This document shows positions 3,971 through 6,836 of a DNA stretch of 6,836 nucleotides, one piece after another. The stretch is from an uncultured Eubacteriales bacterium (GTDB lineage: Bacteria; Bacillota; Clostridia; Oscillospirales; Acutalibacteraceae): assembly GCA_934444695.1 (NCBI GenBank), contig CAKSDF010000102.1:1-6836 (forward strand), in the 5' to 3' direction. Position numbers and translations under genes: made by a program. The notes beneath the pieces are model-generated. The model searched no databases, was not told where the DNA came from, and saw only the letters and a program-made list of their open reading frames with translations. Numbering within the stretch: the first letter of the stretch is position 1; every line of letters begins with the position of its first letter.

Positions 3971-6836
3971 ATGAACGACATTCTTACAACGTACATGGAG
4001 CGGTTCCGCGAAAACCGGCACGCCCTGCGGCGCTACACCGCATTTGTGCTGGCACTTGCCATGATCACCACCCTGTTCGTGAACTGGCAGCTGCACGGCA
4101 CAGGCATCTCTATGACCGCGCAGTACCAGTGCGGCGAGGAGGAGCACGCCCACACGGCCGATTGCTACACCAAGGTGCTGATCTGCGGCTACGAGGAAGG
4201 CGAGCTTGAAAACGCGAGCGAGGTCGCCGCGGCCGAGGCCGCCGCTGCCAGCCAGCCCAGCGCCGAGGAAGAGATCATGCCGCTGGCACTGGAGCCGCAG
4301 ATCGAGTTTGTGCCCCACGAGCACACCGACGACTGCTACACCGCGGTGCAGACCCTGACCTGCATGGAGGAAGAGCACGTCCACGACGATGACTGCTACG
4401 ACCCCGAGGACGGCAGCCTGATCTGCGACAAATTTGAGCATACCCACGACGAAAGCTGCTACACCACCGAGTACGAGCTGACCTGCGGCCTGCAGGAAGG
4501 CGAGCTTGTGGAGCAGGTTGTGGAGCCCACCCAGACCGCCGAGCTGGTGGCCATGGCTGTGGCCGAGCCCGTGGCGCTGGAGCCGGTGGTGAACACCGTG
4601 GAGCCCATCTACCACCACCACACCGACGCCTGCTACGAGGAAGTGCTCACCTGCCCCCTGCCGGAGCATCACCACACCGTGGCCTGCCTGAGCGACACCA
4701 CCGCCACCGAGACCCCCGAGGAGTGGCAGGCCTCCACCGCCGGTGTTGAGATGACCGGCGACTGGAACGAGGATCTGCTCAACGTGGCAAAGACCCAGCT
4801 GGGCTACGAGCAGAGCGAGAAAAACTTCGAGATCGACCCGGCGGACGGCGTGACCCTGCGCTACTACACCCGCTACGGCGACTCCTATAATAACCCCTAC
4901 GGCGAGTGGGACGTGATGTTCCTCTCTTACTGCCTGAAGTATGCCGAGATCCCCCAGAGCGCCATCCCGCAGGAGGCCAGCGTGCTTGCCCTGCGCAGCG
5001 CTATGGCCGGCATGGACTGGCTGCTGGACGGCGAGGACGGCGGCGCTGCCGATGTGGGCGACATCGTTATTTATAATAAGTACGTCACCCGCACTGTGGC
5101 TGTGGACAGCAGCGCCGACAGTGCAGCGGACGATCTGGACGATCTGTTCAGCGTGGACGCCGAGGGCGAGAACGGCGCAGAGCCTGAAGATTCCGGCGCG
5201 GCTGCCGAGGACACGACCGCCCTTGATACCCCTGATATCCCCGACCTCCCCGACACCGTTGACCCGGAGCAGCCCGCTGTGCTCAGCGTGGCATCCACCG
5301 CTGCCGAGCCGCAGGTCGACACCGTGACCGATGCTGAACCTGTGGAGACCGTGGGCATCGTGAGCGAGGCGGACGAGGACACGCTGACCGTTATTTCCGG
5401 CGACGTGGACGGCAAGGTTGCCGAGGTCACCCTTTCCAACGCCGATGTCGTGGGCGTGATAAGCGTTGCCTACGCCCAGTACGCCGACGAGATGCTCTCC
5501 TCTGCCGTTGACGGCGCCCTGTATTCGCCCATGATGCTGGCGATGACAGGTGAGCCCACGACCGTAAGCACCGTTTCGACCAAATTGGACGAAAGCTGGA
5601 TCACCGGCACTACGATCACGATCAATGATGTGGTGCAGACCGGCAGCCAGATCAACCTGACGACTGGCGACAAGATCGTTCTGAATTACAATTTTGAAAT
5701 TCCTCCCGACACCTTTAAGGAAACTGATACAAACCGCAGCCTGACTTATCAGCTGCCCGACGGCCTCTATTTGAGCCAAGAAATTACTGGTCAGGATATC
5801 ACTCAGGGCAGTAAGGTTATTGGTACAATGGATGTTTCCAAGACCGGCCTTGTCACTCTGCATCTCAACGATACTTTTAATGCGCACCAGCCTTTTAAAG
5901 GTTCCTTTGGCTTGGAAGCAAAAGTTACGACCGATAAGATTAGCGATGGCGGCAGCATCCGCTTCCCCGGCAGCAGTGTCACTATCAAGGTAACCGACCC
6001 GAAGGATATCAGGATCAACAAGACCGGTTCCACCATTGATGAATCAAGCGGAAAACCCATTATCCATTATACTGTTACCGTTACGTCGGATAATGGCTGG
6101 AATGATCCGGTATACATTAGGGATGAGCTGCATAACTCTACCTCTACCTCTACTTCTTATGTGTGGAATTCTTTTGCGCTGAAAGATAAAAATGGCAACC
6201 TTATTGAAACAAACAAATACACACTTCAAAAAGATTCTGATAACAATGGCTTCACCATCACCGGTCTGCCTGAAATGAAAAAAGGCGAAAAGTATATTTT
6301 GACCTACGATGTTGAAGTCAACAAAACAAATCCCGCTGCGGACGGCAGTTACGTCATCAACAATAATAGTGCATGGACGAACAATAATCAGCGTGTTACA
6401 CCGGAAATCCGGCATGATGCCCTTCTTCGCAAGAATGGCACCTACGACCCGGATACCGGCCTGATCACATGGGTAGTCACCGTGACCAACTACAACGGCG
6501 GTACCATTCCCAAAGGTTACACTCTGACGGATAATATTCAGAATGGTCAGACCATTGTTGGCGATGTCAAGGTTACCGAAAGGCTGCATCGCTGGTATGG
6601 TGATGAAACGCTCGTTACTACGATCCCGAATGTGACTGGGAAAAGCAGTTTTAGCTACTCGTTCCCTGCAGGTTGCAAAGGTGAGGAGTATAAGTTCACT
6701 TACAAGACCACTGCACCTACCACTGTAGGCCAAAAAGTCAAAAACGAAGCCTCTGTTCCGGGTGGTTCTACTTATTACGAAGCAGAGGTAACAGACCGTG
6801 GCTGGAACCTGAATAAGGCAGCTACCAACACCGCCC
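3971..6836 (+). CDS. Giant surface adhesin with Cys/His repeats and degenerate CHAP domain (3' truncated)
   Basis: 955 codons are visible and the frame runs off the window. A basic head (11-21) and a hydrophobic segment (22-41) form an export signal or anchor with no clear cleavage site. Residues 54-239 hold six His/Cys repeats, C-x4-H-x-H-x3-C-Y. Residues 265-485 look like a CHAP amidase domain (QLGY, YYTRYGDSY, PYGEWDVMFLSYCLKYA, GDIVIY, VGIV). Asp314 replaces the expected catalytic Cys and Thr460 the expected His, so it is probably not an enzyme. An acidic insert fills 371-457. From about 530 come beta-rich adhesin domains, with tandem units of about 130 aa starting near 678, 818 and 947 (INKTG, LRKNGTYDPDTG, LNKAA), of the type found in collagen-binding and pilus-like proteins. 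A sortase motif, if any, lies beyond the window. It is the third gene of the operon after the signal peptidase. Confidence 0.9.
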   Translation, partial: MNDILTTYMERFRENRHALRRYTAFVLALAMITTLFVNWQLHGTGISMTAQYQCGEEEHAHTADCYTKVLICGYEEGELENASEVAAAEAAAASQPSAEEEIMPLALEPQIEFVPHEHTDDCYTAVQTLTCMEEEHVHDDDCYDPEDGSLICDKFEHTHDESCYTTEYELTCGLQEGELVEQVVEPTQTAELVAMAVAEPVALEPVVNTVEPIYHHHTDACYEEVLTCPLPEHHHTVACLSDTTATETPEEWQASTAGVEMTGDWNEDLLNVAKTQLGYEQSEKNFEIDPADGVTLRYYTRYGDSYNNPYGEWDVMFLSYCLKYAEIPQSAIPQEASVLALRSAMAGMDWLLDGEDGGAADVGDIVIYNKYVTRTVAVDSSADSAADDLDDLFSVDAEGENGAEPEDSGAAAEDTTALDTPDIPDLPDTVDPEQPAVLSVASTAAEPQVDTVTDAEPVETVGIVSEADEDTLTVISGDVDGKVAEVTLSNADVVGVISVAYAQYADEMLSSAVDGALYSPMMLAMTGEPTTVSTVSTKLDESWITGTTITINDVVQTGSQINLTTGDKIVLNYNFEIPPDTFKETDTNRSLTYQLPDGLYLSQEITGQDITQGSKVIGTMDVSKTGLVTLHLNDTFNAHQPFKGSFGLEAKVTTDKISDGGSIRFPGSSVTIKVTDPKDIRINKTGSTIDESSGKPIIHYTVTVTSDNGWNDPVYIRDELHNSTSTSTSYVWNSFALKDKNGNLIETNKYTLQKDSDNNGFTITGLPEMKKGEKYILTYDVEVNKTNPAADGSYVINNNSAWTNNNQRVTPEIRHDALLRKNGTYDPDTGLITWVVTVTNYNGGTIPKGYTLTDNIQNGQTIVGDVKVTERLHRWYGDETLVTTIPNVTGKSSFSYSFPAGCKGEEYKFTYKTTAPTTVGQKVKNEASVPGGSTYYEAEVTDRGWNLNKAATNTA
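4130..4687 (+). repeat. Six Cys/His repeats encoded in the adhesin
   Basis: The units centre on His59/His61/Cys65, His116/His118/Cys122, His136/His138/Cys142, His157/His159/Cys163, His215/His217/Cys221 and His233/His235/Cys239. Four of them also have a Cys five residues before the first His (54, 131, 152, 228). Five of six have Tyr after the last Cys; the sixth has Leu. Acidic spacers separate unit 1 from 2 and unit 4 from 5. The Cys-His-His-Cys set could bind a metal or form disulfides outside the cell. Confidence 0.8.
6137..6157 (+). repeat. In-frame hexamer repeat (TCTACC/T) in the adhesin
   Basis: Three copies of TCTACC or TCTACT plus a half copy encode alternating Ser-Thr. Copy changes by slippage would keep the reading frame and only lengthen or shorten this loop. 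Confidence 0.5.

Noticed and set aside
3665..5887. A very long open frame on the minus strand opposite the signal peptidase and adhesin genes
   Set aside because: The plus strand here encodes recognisable domains. The minus frame is open only because GC-rich plus codons leave few stop triplets opposite, and its product is a Gly/Val/His-rich string with no known motif or ribosome site.
6044..6733. A 229-codon minus-strand frame opposite the adhesin domains
   Set aside because: It lies entirely inside the plus-strand adhesin frame, which has clear repeat units here, and has no promoter or ribosome site of its own.

Overview
The window looks like a chromosomal fragment from a GC-rich Firmicute of the gut type (Oscillospiraceae/Ruminococcaceae; Faecalibacterium, Gemmiger or Subdoligranulum are the relatives I would try first). 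The basis is GC-rich coding DNA between AT-rich spacers, strong GGAGG-type ribosome sites, a tRNA with encoded CCA, and a large surface adhesin of a style common in that family. The genus is an inference from style and was not tested by a search.

Region 1 (1-1304) is housekeeping-like. It holds the last 35 codons of an unidentified plus-strand gene with two terminator hairpins behind it. On the minus strand are an HD-domain phosphohydrolase with its own promoter, and a tRNA-Gln(UUG) with its own promoter and terminator.

Region 2 (1305-2482) is a small secretion-linked unit on the plus strand. A 372-base T-rich spacer carries two terminator-like hairpins and a good sigma-70-type promoter. It leads into a 152-aa exported protein (signal peptide, one InlB/Flg_new-type repeat, C-terminal membrane anchor). 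A 77-aa peptide gene follows 47 bases later and has a textbook double-glycine leader (LEGG before residue 27). A strong terminator closes the unit. No peptidase-containing ABC transporter or immunity gene is visible here.

Region 3 (2483-6836) is a cell-surface operon. After an AT-rich control region come a DivIVA-like coiled-coil protein, a type I signal peptidase overlapping it by ATGA, and, 22 bases later, the first 955 codons of a giant surface protein that runs off the window. The giant protein has an N-terminal membrane segment and six His/Cys repeats of the form C-x4-H-x-H-x3-C-Y. These are followed by a CHAP-like domain that appears to have lost both its catalytic Cys and His and carries a long acidic insert, then adhesin-type beta domains in tandem. 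Base composition drops sharply inside this gene, suggesting a mosaic origin.

The observations most worth follow-up are the orphan double-glycine peptide with its membrane-anchored partner, the degenerate CHAP domain, the Cys/His repeats, and the composition break inside the adhesin gene.
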